Part shown: positions 55,058 through 62,963 of the stretch, one piece after another
How positions within the stretch are numbered: the first letter of the stretch is position 1
How the letters are laid out: each line of letters opens with the position of its first letter
From: Ramlibacter aquaticus
GTDB taxonomy: Bacteria; Pseudomonadota; Gammaproteobacteria; Burkholderiales; Burkholderiaceae_C
Assembly: GCF_015159745.1 (NCBI RefSeq)
Contig: NZ_JADDOJ010000001.1
Coordinates: 1 to 64,000 of the forward strand
Direction of reading: 5' to 3'
Length of the DNA stretch: 64,000 bases
Notes under the pieces: model-generated
Told to the model about the DNA's origin: nothing
The model's input: the letters and a program-made list of their open reading frames with translations, nothing else
Database searches by the model: none
Position numbers and translations under genes: made by a program

Positions 55058-56013
55058 TCCGCAGGCGCAGCGTCGTGGCCGGTGGCGCGCTCGCGGCACT
55101 CGCGGGCTGCGCCGAACTCGTGCCGCAGACGCTGCTGCTGCGCAGCGGCTGGCCCGCGGGCGTGCCGCGCACGGTCGAACTGGCCGACGTGCCCTTCTTC
55201 CCCCAGGAGGACTACCAGTGCGGCCCTGCTGCGCTGGCCACGGTGCTGGCCCATGGCGGCGAGGCCGTGACCGCGGACGCCCTGGTGCCCGAGGTCTACC
55301 TGCCGGCGCGGCATGGCAGCCTGCAGGTCGAGATGCTGGCCACCGCGCGCCGCCACGGCCGCGTCGCCTGGACGCTGCCGCCCCGCTACACCGCCCTGCT
55401 GCGCGAGGTGGCCGCGGGCAACCCGGTCATCGTGCTGCAGGACGTGGGCCTGCTGTGGACGCAGTGGCACTACGCGGTGGTGGTCGGCTTCGACTACCCC
55501 TCGGGCACGCTGTACCTGCGCTCGGGCACGCAGCGCAGGCGCGAGGAGCCCTTCACCGCCTTCGAGCGCGAGTGGATGAAGGGCGACTACTGGGCCATGG
55601 TGGCCCTGCCGCCGGGCCGCATCGCCGCCACCGCCCAGGACGACGAGCAGGGCTGGCTGGCCGCCGTGCTGGCGATGGCGCGCACGGCGCCGCCCGCAGC
55701 CTCCGCGCAGGCCTACGCCACGCTGCTGTCGCGCTGGCCCGCCAACCTCCCGGCCGCGATCGGCCTGGCCAATTCGCAGGCCGCGCAACACGACGAGGCC
55801 GGCGCCATCGCCACCCTGCAACAGGCCCGCGAGCGGCACCCGCAGTCCGTCATCGTGATGAACAACCTGGCCCAGGTGCTGTCGGATGCGGGTCGCCAGG
55901 ACGAGGCGCTGGCGCTGATCGACCAGGCGGCGGCGGACGCCGACAGCCCCTTCTCGGCCGAGGTACGGGCCACGCGCCAGTCCATCCTGCGGCGCATGGG
56001 CCGCAAGCCCTGA
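55054..56013 (+). CDS. PA2778-family cysteine peptidase lipoprotein with TPR
   Basis: This 319-residue protein has a lipoprotein signal (MIRRRSVVAGGALAALAGCAEL, lipobox LAGC). A C39-like papain-fold peptidase domain follows (Cys in YQCGPAALATVLAHGG, His in WTQWHYAVVVGFD), then a C-terminal TPR-like region (from about 205). The GTG 55054 overlaps the PA2779 stop (gtgATC), so the pair is co-translated. It is likely an envelope protease or bacteriocin-type processing enzyme, with no obvious substrate nearby. Confidence 0.86.
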   Translation: MIRRRSVVAGGALAALAGCAELVPQTLLLRSGWPAGVPRTVELADVPFFPQEDYQCGPAALATVLAHGGEAVTADALVPEVYLPARHGSLQVEMLATARRHGRVAWTLPPRYTALLREVAAGNPVIVLQDVGLLWTQWHYAVVVGFDYPSGTLYLRSGTQRRREEPFTAFEREWMKGDYWAMVALPPGRIAATAQDDEQGWLAAVLAMARTAPPAASAQAYATLLSRWPANLPAAIGLANSQAAQHDEAGAIATLQQARERHPQSVIVMNNLAQVLSDAGRQDEALALIDQAAADADSPFSAEVRATRQSILRRMGRKP

Positions 56014-56080
56014 GTCCGCCGGGCGCGGGCGCGACGCGCAGGCGACCCGGTCCCGGCCGCTCCTTTGCTACGCTCTGCCC

Positions 56081-56863
56081 ATGGAATTGAACCTGGAGCG
56101 CTCGCAGGCGCCGGTGCGCGATGCCGCGACGGTGGTGCTGCTGCGCGACGGCGCCCTCGGCCTGGAGGTCTTCATGCTGCGCCGCCACGCGCAGTCGGAC
56201 GTGCTGGGCGGCGCCTATGTTTTCCCCGGCGGCAAGGTGGACGAGGCCGACCTGCTGGCGCAGGCCCAGGGCCGGCTCGACGTGCCCGACGCGCAGCTGC
56301 ACGCCAGCCTGGGCGAGGCGGCCCTCAGCCCCGCGCAGGCCGCGGCCGTGGTGGCCGCCGCCCTGCGCGAGATGGCCGAGGAATGCGGCGTGCGGCTGGC
56401 CGCCAGCGCCCTGGTGCCCTGGACGCGCTGGATCACGCCCCCCATCGGCGGGGTGATGCGCAAGCGTTTCGACACCCGCTTCTTCCTCGCCGCCCACCCG
56501 GAAGACCAGGTCGCGGTGCATGACAACCACGAGGCCGACGCCAGCGCCTGGCTGCGGCCGCGCGAGGCGCTGGAGCGCTACTGGGCGCGCGAGATCGAGC
56601 TGGCGCCGCCGCAGATCCAGGGCCTGGCCCACCTCGCGCGCCACGGCCGCGTGGAGGCCGCGCTGGCCGAGGCCCGCAGCCGCCTGCCGCCGCTGGTGCA
56701 GCCCGAGCCCTTCCAGGACGGCCCGGAGCGGGGCATGTGCTACCCGGGCGACGCGTGCCACCCGGTGCGCGAGCGCGCCTTCCCCGGGCCGAGCCGCCTG
56801 CACCTGCGCGCCGGCCGGCTGGAACCGCCGGGCGGCTTCGAGGCCTTCTTCAGCGGCGACTGA
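56081..56863 (+). CDS. NUDIX hydrolase
   Basis: This 260-residue NUDIX protein has the Nudix glycine segment YVFPGGKVDEAD near residue 50 and the REMAEECGV catalytic helix near 104, with an insertion between the two halves as in NUDT19/NUDT7-like CoA hydrolases. The substrate is not readable. TACGCT begins exactly 12 nt before ATG 56081 and no ribosome binding site is present. Confidence 0.88.
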   Translation: MELNLERSQAPVRDAATVVLLRDGALGLEVFMLRRHAQSDVLGGAYVFPGGKVDEADLLAQAQGRLDVPDAQLHASLGEAALSPAQAAAVVAAALREMAEECGVRLAASALVPWTRWITPPIGGVMRKRFDTRFFLAAHPEDQVAVHDNHEADASAWLRPREALERYWAREIELAPPQIQGLAHLARHGRVEAALAEARSRLPPLVQPEPFQDGPERGMCYPGDACHPVRERAFPGPSRLHLRAGRLEPPGGFEAFFSGD

Positions 56864-56875
56864 GGCGGCGCGCGC

Positions 56876-57679
56876 TCAGGGCCGGGCCGGCTCGCCGCCC
56901 TCGCGGGCCAGGCGCACCGGCGAATCCACCTCGCGGTAGCCGGCGAAGGTCTGCGCCAGGCCGCGCGTCTCGGGCAGCACATACACCACGGCGCCGTGCC
57001 GCAGCACCGCCGGCCGCAGCACCTGCTCGTAGAAGGCATCGGGCAGGTTCACGCAGCCGTAGGAGAGCCGGTTGTCGGACGGGTCGGGCGTGGCCAGCGC
57101 GGCCAGGCGCTCGGGTGCCTTGATGACGCGGTGCATGGACACCGCCGCGTCGTAGTCCACCCAGACCACGTCCTCGCCGCGGCTGGCGCTGGTGCCGGGC
57201 TCGGCGATGAAGCGGCCGGCCGGCGTGGTCCGCTCCTCGGGCCGCACCTGCGCCAGCGGCTTGTCGGCGATGCCGGGCACCGTGTCGTCGCCGTGCGCGG
57301 CGCCCAGCACGGCCGGGGCCGAGGCCTGCAGCCGCGCCTGCGGATCGAAGACCCAGACGCGGGCCTGCTTCTTGTCGATGACCACGAAGGCGCGCTGCCC
57401 GTTGTCCCCTGACTGCGCGACCCAGTCGACCAGCCGTCGCACGTCCGTGGACGGCGCCTGGCCGCCGAAGCTCGCGACATGCGACGACGGCAGGGGCCGG
57501 GCCGGCGCCCGCAGGGCGGACGCCGTCGCCGCCGCGCCGGCCTGGTGGTGCTGGTGCCACAGCAGGGGCGGCAGCACCAGCGCCAGCGTCACGGCGCCCA
57601 GCACCACGCCGCGCCGCAGCGCGTCCAGGGTCTCGCGCCGGTCCTTCGCGCGCGGGTCTTCGTCGTCGGGATGCGTCAT
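56876..57679 (-). CDS. L,D-transpeptidase (YkuD domain)
   Basis: This 267-residue protein has an N-terminal membrane anchor (about 23-42), a periplasmic linker and a YkuD domain with HRVI and the nucleophile motif SYGCVNLPDAF (Cys about 203). L,D-transpeptidases form 3-3 cross-links or attach lipoproteins to peptidoglycan. The N-terminal tail is acidic and cytoplasmic. It converges on the NUDIX gene with 12 bp between them. Confidence 0.92.
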   Translation of the reverse strand: MTHPDDEDPRAKDRRETLDALRRGVVLGAVTLALVLPPLLWHQHHQAGAAATASALRAPARPLPSSHVASFGGQAPSTDVRRLVDWVAQSGDNGQRAFVVIDKKQARVWVFDPQARLQASAPAVLGAAHGDDTVPGIADKPLAQVRPEERTTPAGRFIAEPGTSASRGEDVVWVDYDAAVSMHRVIKAPERLAALATPDPSDNRLSYGCVNLPDAFYEQVLRPAVLRHGAVVYVLPETRGLAQTFAGYREVDSPVRLAREGGEPARP

Positions 57680-57694
57680 GGGATTCCCTGAATG

Positions 57695-57726
57695 AAAAAA
57701 AGGCCCGCCGGGCGAACCCGCGGACC
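57695..57726 (-). terminator. Intrinsic terminator with UUCG loop
   Basis: On the minus strand a stem of GGUCCGC with GCGGGCC, one bulged G and three further GC pairs is closed by a stable UUCG tetraloop (57713-57716), then seven U residues (57701-57695). It ends the Ser/Thr-rich gene. Confidence 0.85.
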
Positions 57727-57748
57727 TGCTGGGCCGGAGAGGCCGGGA

Positions 57749-58201
57749 TCAGCCGCGGTCGGCGCGGGCAGCGCGGCCGGAGCTGGCGCCCGAGCTGTTG
57801 GTGGTGGTGTCCGTGTTGGACATCGTGCTGCTGCTGTTGGTGGTGGTGTCCGTGCTGCCGGCGGTGGAGCCGGTGCTCGGCGAGGTGGTGGTGCTGCTGC
57901 TGGAGCCGGTGGTGCCGGTGCCGGCCGCGCCCATGGAGGTGCTGCCGGTGCTGCTGTCCGTGGAACCGGTGGCGCCCGTGGTGGCGTTGTCCTTGTTCAT
58001 GGTGCTGCTGCTGCTCGAGCTGGTGCTGGGCATGGTGCCGGCGCTGGAGCTCGGCGTGTTGCTGGTGGTGCTGCCCGTGGACGGCGTGCCGGCGCTCGAG
58101 CCGGTGCCGCTCGAACCCGCGCTCTGCGCCAGGGCCACACCGCCGATCGCCATCGCCGCAGCGGCAGCCAGGGTGGTCAGGGTCTTCTTGGTCGTCGTCA
58201 T
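57749..58201 (-). CDS. Exported Ser/Thr/Gly-rich low-complexity protein
   Basis: This 150-residue protein has a signal peptide (MTTTKKTLTTLAAAAAMAI ... ALAQ). A mature chain of about 120 residues follows, almost entirely Ser, Thr, Gly, Asn and Ala (TGSTDSSTGSTS, TDTTTNSSSTMSNTDTT), so it is intrinsically disordered. Length may vary by slippage among GGT/GCT-type codons. AAGGAG lies 7 bp before ATG 58201. A terminator closes it and a GTCCTAC-like box lies far upstream. Confidence 0.75.
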   Translation of the reverse strand: MTTTKKTLTTLAAAAAMAIGGVALAQSAGSSGTGSSAGTPSTGSTTSNTPSSSAGTMPSTSSSSSSTMNKDNATTGATGSTDSSTGSTSMGAAGTGTTGSSSSTTTSPSTGSTAGSTDTTTNSSSTMSNTDTTTNSSGASSGRAARADRG

Positions 58202-58222
58202 ATCTACTCCTTGGAAGCGAAA

Positions 58223-58335
58223 CCCCGATGCGGGGATGCAGGTTGAAGAAAGCCGGCAACGCGGCCAGCTGCTTCGAAGCATCGGGGCCCCTCGCGGGGT
58301 CAGGAGTGAGGCATTTCAGGCACAGCCTGTAGGAC
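58223..58335 (-). promoter_or_regulatory. Structured 5' leader with 9-bp inverted repeat and GTCCTAC-like box
   Basis: CCCCGATGC (58223-58231) and GCATCGGGG (58279-58287) can pair in the leader of the Ser/Thr-rich gene. A GTCCTACAG box starts at 58335 on the minus strand, but no -10 lies at the usual 29 nt; CTCACT is 25 nt on. The leader of about 90-100 nt is unusually long for this window. Confidence 0.4.
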
Positions 58336-58357
58336 CGCCACTGTCACGAATTGCTGC

Positions 58358-58531
58358 TCAGTGGAACCCGGAGGCCGGATCGCGATCCGCTTCGGCGGCC
58401 CAGCCCTCCACCTGCAGGGCCGGTGCCGCGCACTCCCAGCCGAGCACGATCTCATCGTCTGCGGCACAGGCCGAGGCATCGGCCGGCTCGCGGCGCGGGG
58501 ACGGGACATCGGACAGGGGTGACCAGGCCAT
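58358..58531 (-). CDS. Small acidic protein (57 residues)
   Basis: This short open frame reads MAWSPLSDVPSPRREPADAS and continues to a GFH end, rich in Ala, Asp, Glu and Pro, with two Trp. AAGGAG lies exactly 8 bp before ATG 58531, the best evidence that it is translated. It is not recognised and has no signal or membrane segment. Confidence 0.55.
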   Translation of the reverse strand: MAWSPLSDVPSPRREPADASACAADDEIVLGWECAAPALQVEGWAAEADRDPASGFH

Positions 58532-58623
58532 GGGGCTTCTCCTTCAAGCGATACAGCCTCATCTTCGGCAGGAAGACCGCCGGGCTTGATCGGGCGAATG
58601 CCTGAGCCAGCGTCAGCGCAGGC

Positions 58624-59751
58624 CTACTTCGCGCGCAGGCGCCAGAGCCAGGTGCGTTCGCGCGAGCGCGCGGCATGCAGCGGGTCGCTGCGGTCTGCCG
58701 CCTTGGGGTGGCGCGGCGCGATGCCATCCCGGCCCGCCACCTCGAGGCCGGCCTCGGCGATCCACTGCGCCAGGGCGCCTTCCGCCCGCAGGCCCAGCAG
58801 CTCGGCCAGGTCGGACATCAGCAGCCAGCCCTCGCCGCCGGGCGCGAGGTGGCCGGGCAAGCCGGCCAGGAAGCCGCGGAGCATGCGGCTGTCCTCGTCG
58901 TACACCGCGTGCTCCAGTGCCGAGGCGGGCCGCCCCGGCAGCCAGGGCGGATTGCACACCACCAGCGGCGCGCGCCCCGGCGGGAACAGGTCGGCCTGCA
59001 GCAGCTCGACGCGGCCGGCCAGGCCCAGCCGCTCGATGTTGTCCCGGGCACAGGCGAGCGCGCGGGGGTGCAGCTCGGTGGCGACGACGCGCGCCACGCC
59101 GCGGCGTGCCAGCAGCGCAGCGATCACCCCGGTGCCCGCGCCGATGTCGAAGGCCAGGCTGTCGCCGGGCAGGGGCGCACGCGCCACCAGGTCCAGGTAT
59201 TCGCCGCGCACCGGCGAGAAGACACCGTAGTGGGGGTGGATGCGGTTGTCCGGCGCCGGCCCGAGCGCGGGGATCTCCACGCCCTTGCGGCGCCACTCGT
59301 GCGCGCCCACCAGGCCCTGCAGCTCGCGCAGCGCGACCAGGCGCGGCCGGCCGTCGGGCGGCCCCCAGGCCTCGGCCAGGGCTTCGCGCAGGTCCGGCGC
59401 GCGCGGCAGGGCGATGTGGCCGTCACCCTCCACCCGCACCAGCAGGCGCCCCAGGGTTCGGGCACGCTGCCCCTGCGCCATGCGCATGGCGTGGAAGGCC
59501 TCGGTCAGGGACGCGGCCGACTTGCCGCGCGGCTGCGAGCGCCGCTCGGCGCGGCGCGAGAGCGCCTGCAGCAGCTGGCGCGCGTTGTGGAAATCGCTGC
59601 GCCAGAGCAGGCCCGTGCCTTCGCTGGCGAGCTGCCACGCGCGGTCGGCCGTGAGCGTGTCGTCGACCTCCAGGATGCGCCGCGGCGCCGGCACGCCGGC
59701 CTCGGAATGCCAGTGCTCCTGCCTGCCTTCGATCGCCGCGTCCGCCACCAT
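58624..59751 (-). CDS. Class I SAM-dependent methyltransferase (RsmC/PrmC-like)
   Basis: This 375-residue protein has an N-terminal substrate-recognition part (about 1-185) and a Rossmann methyltransferase domain with motif I AFDIGAGTGVIAALLA and the catalytic NPPW in VVCNPPWLPG, which points to methylation of a planar NH2 group (rRNA base or Gln). The exact target is unknown. ATG 59751 has no ribosome binding site. GATAAT begins exactly 12 nt before it and overlaps the divergent ferredoxin gene's -10. Confidence 0.88.
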   Translation of the reverse strand: MVADAAIEGRQEHWHSEAGVPAPRRILEVDDTLTADRAWQLASEGTGLLWRSDFHNARQLLQALSRRAERRSQPRGKSAASLTEAFHAMRMAQGQRARTLGRLLVRVEGDGHIALPRAPDLREALAEAWGPPDGRPRLVALRELQGLVGAHEWRRKGVEIPALGPAPDNRIHPHYGVFSPVRGEYLDLVARAPLPGDSLAFDIGAGTGVIAALLARRGVARVVATELHPRALACARDNIERLGLAGRVELLQADLFPPGRAPLVVCNPPWLPGRPASALEHAVYDEDSRMLRGFLAGLPGHLAPGGEGWLLMSDLAELLGLRAEGALAQWIAEAGLEVAGRDGIAPRHPKAADRSDPLHAARSRERTWLWRLRAK

Positions 59752-59757
59752 GCGCCG

Positions 59758-59765
59758 ATTATCAT
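59758..59765. promoter_or_regulatory. Overlapping divergent -10 elements
   Basis: In eight bases, the minus-strand GATAAT (59763-59758) and the plus-strand TATCAT (59760-59765) overlap. Each begins exactly 12 nt before its start codon (59751 minus, 59772 plus). The start codons are separated by only 20 bp. Confidence 0.7.
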
Positions 59766-59771
59766 GGGCCG

Positions 59772-60062
59772 ATGGACGAGGCCTTCGACGTGACCCTGGC
59801 ACCGGACGGCCAGGTCTTCCAGGCCCGCCCGGGGCTGACGCTGCTGGCGTCGGCCGAACGCGCCGGGATCGCCTGGCCCAGTTCCTGCCGCGCCGGCACC
59901 TGCCGCAGCTGCATGGTGCGCTGCCTGCGCGGCGAGGTTGCCTACACGGTCGAGTGGCCCGGGCTCATCCCCGAGGAGAAGGCGCAGGGCTTCATCCTGC
60001 CCTGCGTGGCCCTGGCCCGCGGCCCGCTGCTGCTGGAGCGGCCGGCAAGCCCGGCGGGCTGA
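59772..60062 (+). CDS. [2Fe-2S] ferredoxin
   Basis: This 96-residue plant-type ferredoxin has ligands Cys39, Cys44, Cys47 and Cys78 (C-x4-C-x2-C ... C), spacing typical of the family. It would pass electrons to an oxygenase or reductase not encoded beside it. It is separated by 20 bp from the divergent methyltransferase start and has a predicted leaderless message. Confidence 0.92.
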   Translation: MDEAFDVTLAPDGQVFQARPGLTLLASAERAGIAWPSSCRAGTCRSCMVRCLRGEVAYTVEWPGLIPEEKAQGFILPCVALARGPLLLERPASPAG

Positions 60063-60107
60063 CCGCCTGGCCTCGCCCGGCCCTGTTCCGCGGCCCAGGG
60101 CCCGGTC

Positions 60108-60305
60108 TCAGTAGTTCCCGGCGGTGTACGGGCTTTCCGGGTGGTACTTGTGCTCCGCGCCCGGGTCCGGAATGGGCCGTTCGCGCGGGTTGGGTTCGTG
60201 CTGCGTCGCGTTGGTGCCGGGCGTGTCCTCGGCCTGCGGACCCGTCTCCCCGGGCGGCTCCTGGCCCGGGGGCGTGCGCGGCGGCGTGTTGCGGGGGATG
60301 GTCAT
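60108..60305 (-). CDS. Small Pro/Glu/Thr-rich disordered protein
   Basis: This 65-residue protein is rich in Pro, Glu, Gly, Thr and His, with no hydrophobic core (MTIPRNTPPRTPPGQEPPGE start, HPESPYTAGNY end). It is probably disordered and is not recognised. ATG 60305 has no ribosome binding site. TAGTGT of promoter f begins exactly 12 nt before it, so the message would be leaderless. Its promoter places it in the putative stress set. Confidence 0.62.
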   Translation of the reverse strand: MTIPRNTPPRTPPGQEPPGETGPQAEDTPGTNATQHEPNPRERPIPDPGAEHKYHPESPYTAGNY

Positions 60306-60311
60306 GACGGG

Positions 60312-60346
60312 ACACTAGCCCGCCGGGCGCGCCGGCGGCGTAGGAC
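60312..60346 (-). promoter_or_regulatory. GTCCTAC-box promoter (copy f)
   Basis: On the minus strand GTCCTACG starts at 60346 and TAGTGT (C-preceded) spans 60317-60312, first bases 29 nt apart. The predicted start is the A of ATG 60305. Confidence 0.6.
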
Positions 60347-60445
60347 GGGGCCGCCCTGCAGCCCCCGCGGACCTTGCGGACCCCGCGAACCCGGCGGGCG
60401 GGGCGCACCGCCGTGGGGCCTTGGCCGCGATGGCATCATCGCCGC

Positions 60446-61159
60446 ATGCCCAAGCGCCTCCTTGCCGCGCTGCTGGCGCTGTGCGGCGTCGCGGCGCTGG
60501 CAGCCCAGCACCCGCCCTTCGAAGACAGCATGGCCCAGCGCACGCTGGCCTGCACCGCCTGCCACGGCCAGCAGGGCCGGGCCGGCCCCGACGGTTTCTA
60601 CCCGCGCATTGCGGGCAAGCCGGCCGGCTACCTCTACAACCAGCTGCTGAATTTCCGCGACGGCCGGCGCCGCTACGGCCTCATGGCGGGGCTGCTGGCG
60701 CCGCTCTCGGACGCCTACCTGCAGGAGATCGCGCAGCATTTCGCCGCGCTGGACCTGCCCTACCCGCCGCCGTCCCGGCCGCAGGTGCCCGCCACGGTGC
60801 TCGAGCGCGGCCGGCTGCTGGTGACGCAGGGCGACGCAGCCGCCCGCGTCCCCGCCTGCGTGCGCTGCCACGGCGAGCGCCTCACCGGCGTGCAGCCCAA
60901 CACGCCGGGCCTGCTGGGCGTCTCGCACGATTACCTGAGCGCGCAGCTGGGCGCCTGGCGCACCGGCCAGCGCCACGCGCACGCGCCCGACTGCATGGCC
61001 AGCATCGCCCAGCGGCTCACGCCGGAAGACCTGCAGGCCGCCGCCTACTGGCTGTCGTCGCAGACCCTGCCGGCCGACCCGCACCCCGTGGCCGCCCTGC
61101 CCCAGCCCGCGCCCGAGGCCTGCGGCAGCGCCATCCTGCCGGCGGGGAGCCCGCGATGA
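60446..61159 (+). CDS. Diheme cytochrome c
   Basis: This 237-residue exported protein has a signal peptide (MPKRLLAALLALCGVAALAA) and two c-type heme sites, CTACH (about 36) and CVRCH (about 138), each with a c4-like domain (methionine ligands probably in the YGLMAGL and APDCMAS regions). It passes electrons in the periplasm. CATCAT begins 12 nt before ATG 60446. Its stop overlaps the next cytochrome's start (ATGA). Confidence 0.9.
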   Translation: MPKRLLAALLALCGVAALAAQHPPFEDSMAQRTLACTACHGQQGRAGPDGFYPRIAGKPAGYLYNQLLNFRDGRRRYGLMAGLLAPLSDAYLQEIAQHFAALDLPYPPPSRPQVPATVLERGRLLVTQGDAAARVPACVRCHGERLTGVQPNTPGLLGVSHDYLSAQLGAWRTGQRHAHAPDCMASIAQRLTPEDLQAAAYWLSSQTLPADPHPVAALPQPAPEACGSAILPAGSPR

Positions 61160-62451
61160 AGCGCCGCCTCCTCACCGGGCTGGCCGTCCTGGCCGCGCTG
61201 TTCGCCGTGGCCGCCGGGTGGGTGGCCTGGCTGAACCTGCGCGGCGAATCGGCTCCGGCCGTGGCCGTGACGGCGCCCGCGGACGCCCGCCAGCAGCTGG
61301 CGCGCGGCGCCTACCTGGCCCGCGTGGGCAACTGCGCCGGCTGCCACAGCGAGCGCGGCGGTCCGGCCTTCGCCGGCGGCCACGCCATCGCGACGCCCTT
61401 CGGCACGGTCTACGCCGGCAACCTCACGCCCGACCCCGAGCACGGGCTGGGCCGATGGACGGCCGACGACTTCTGGCGCGCGCTGCACAACGGCCGCTCG
61501 CGCGACGGCCGCCTGCTCTACCCCGCCTTCCCCTACCCCAACTACACCCAGGTGACGCGCGAGGACAGCGATGCGCTGTTCGCCTGGCTGCGCAGCCTGC
61601 CGCCGGTGGCCCGCCCCGACACGCCGCACGACCTGCGCTGGCCCTTCAGCACGCAGTGGGCGCTGGCCGTGTGGCGCGCGCTCTACTTCACCCCGGCCGG
61701 CGCCGCACCCGGGCCCGAGCGGGGCCGGAGCGCCGAATGGCAGCGCGGCGCCTACCTGGTGCGCGGCCTGGGGCACTGCAGCGCCTGCCACAGCAACCGC
61801 AACGCCCTGGGCGCCACCAGCGACGTGCTGGACCTCTCCGGCGGCCTGATCCCCATGCAGAACTGGTACGCGCCCTCGCTCGCCTCGCCGCAGGAGGCCG
61901 GCGTCGCGGGCTGGGAGCCGGCACAGGTCGAGAAGCTGCTGGTGACCGGCGTGTCCCCGCGCGGCAGCGTGCTGGGGCCCATGGCCGAGGTGGTGCTGGA
62001 GAGCACGCAGTACCTCACGCCCGAGGACGCGCATGCGATGGCCGTCTTCCTGAAGGACCTGCCGCCGCCGCAGGGCGACGCCGGGGCCGAGGCGCCGCCC
62101 CCGCGCCGCGCGGGCGCGGGCACGCTGGAGCGCGGCGAGCGCCTGTACGGCCAGCACTGCGCGCAGTGCCACGGCGACGACGGCCGCGGCGTGCCCGGGG
62201 CCTACCCGGCACTGGCCGGCAACCGGGCCGTGCTCATGGCCTCCAGCGCCAACCTGGTCCAGGTGGTGCTGGGGGGCGGCTTCGCGCCCGCCACGGCGGG
62301 CAACCCCCGGCCCTTCGGCATGCCGCCCTTCGCCACCGCGCTCAGCGACGCCGACGTGGCCGCCGTGATCAGCTACCTGCGCAGCGCCTGGGGCAACCGC
62401 GCCGGCGCCGTGAGCGAGCTGGACGTGGCCCAGCAGCGCGGCAGCCCCTGA
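61156..62451 (+). CDS. Triheme cytochrome c (alcohol/gluconate dehydrogenase subunit type)
   Basis: This 431-residue protein has a membrane anchor or signal (about 5-28) and three heme sites, CAGCH (about 59), CSACH (about 211) and CAQCH (about 335). The layout matches the cytochrome subunit of membrane dehydrogenases such as alcohol, gluconate or isoquinoline dehydrogenases. No dehydrogenase subunit is next to it. It is coupled to the diheme cytochrome by ATGA; the pair could take electrons from an enzyme encoded elsewhere. Confidence 0.9.
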   Translation: MKRRLLTGLAVLAALFAVAAGWVAWLNLRGESAPAVAVTAPADARQQLARGAYLARVGNCAGCHSERGGPAFAGGHAIATPFGTVYAGNLTPDPEHGLGRWTADDFWRALHNGRSRDGRLLYPAFPYPNYTQVTREDSDALFAWLRSLPPVARPDTPHDLRWPFSTQWALAVWRALYFTPAGAAPGPERGRSAEWQRGAYLVRGLGHCSACHSNRNALGATSDVLDLSGGLIPMQNWYAPSLASPQEAGVAGWEPAQVEKLLVTGVSPRGSVLGPMAEVVLESTQYLTPEDAHAMAVFLKDLPPPQGDAGAEAPPPRRAGAGTLERGERLYGQHCAQCHGDDGRGVPGAYPALAGNRAVLMASSANLVQVVLGGGFAPATAGNPRPFGMPPFATALSDADVAAVISYLRSAWGNRAGAVSELDVAQQRGSP

Positions 62452-62480
62452 GCGTCCCGCCCTGCTGACACAATCCCGCC

Positions 62481-62957
62481 ATGCAGCCCCGCCAGGTCGA
62501 ACTCCCGCCGCACGTCCCCGGCAGCCTCTGGCTGGCGGGCATGCCGGCCCGGCTGGAGCCCTGGGCCGACTTCGTCGCCCGCCTGGAAGACCGCAACATC
62601 CAGACCCTGCTCTGCCTGACGCCGCGCGAGGAACTGGCCGAACTCTCGCCCGCCTATGCGACGGCGGTGCGCCAGGGCACGCTGCCCTGCCGGTGGTGGC
62701 TCTCGCCCATCCCCAATTTCGGCGTGCCGCGCGACCGAGATGCCTTCCGCAAGGCCGTGGCCGACGTCGCCACCCTGCTGCGCAATGGCGAGGGGGTGCT
62801 GCTGCACTGCGCGGCCGGCATGGGCCGCACCGGCAGCGCCGCCGCCTGCGTGCTCAAGGCCCTGGGGCTGGACACCCAGGACGCGCTGCGGCGCGTGCGC
62901 GAGGCCGGCTCCAACCCGCAGAACGCGGTGCAGTCCGGCTTCGTCGACTGGTTCTGA
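62481..62957 (+). CDS. Dual-specificity-type protein tyrosine phosphatase
   Basis: This 158-residue protein has the CX5R active site HCAAGMGRTGS (Cys110, Arg116) and a likely general acid in the FGVPRDRD loop. It is a small cytoplasmic phosphatase of the dual-specificity/tyrosine class; the substrate is unknown. CACAAT begins exactly 12 nt before ATG 62481 and no ribosome binding site is present, so the transcript is probably leaderless. It is convergent with folK. Confidence 0.9.
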   Translation: MQPRQVELPPHVPGSLWLAGMPARLEPWADFVARLEDRNIQTLLCLTPREELAELSPAYATAVRQGTLPCRWWLSPIPNFGVPRDRDAFRKAVADVATLLRNGEGVLLHCAAGMGRTGSAAACVLKALGLDTQDALRRVREAGSNPQNAVQSGFVDWF

Positions 62958-62963
62958 CGCCGC

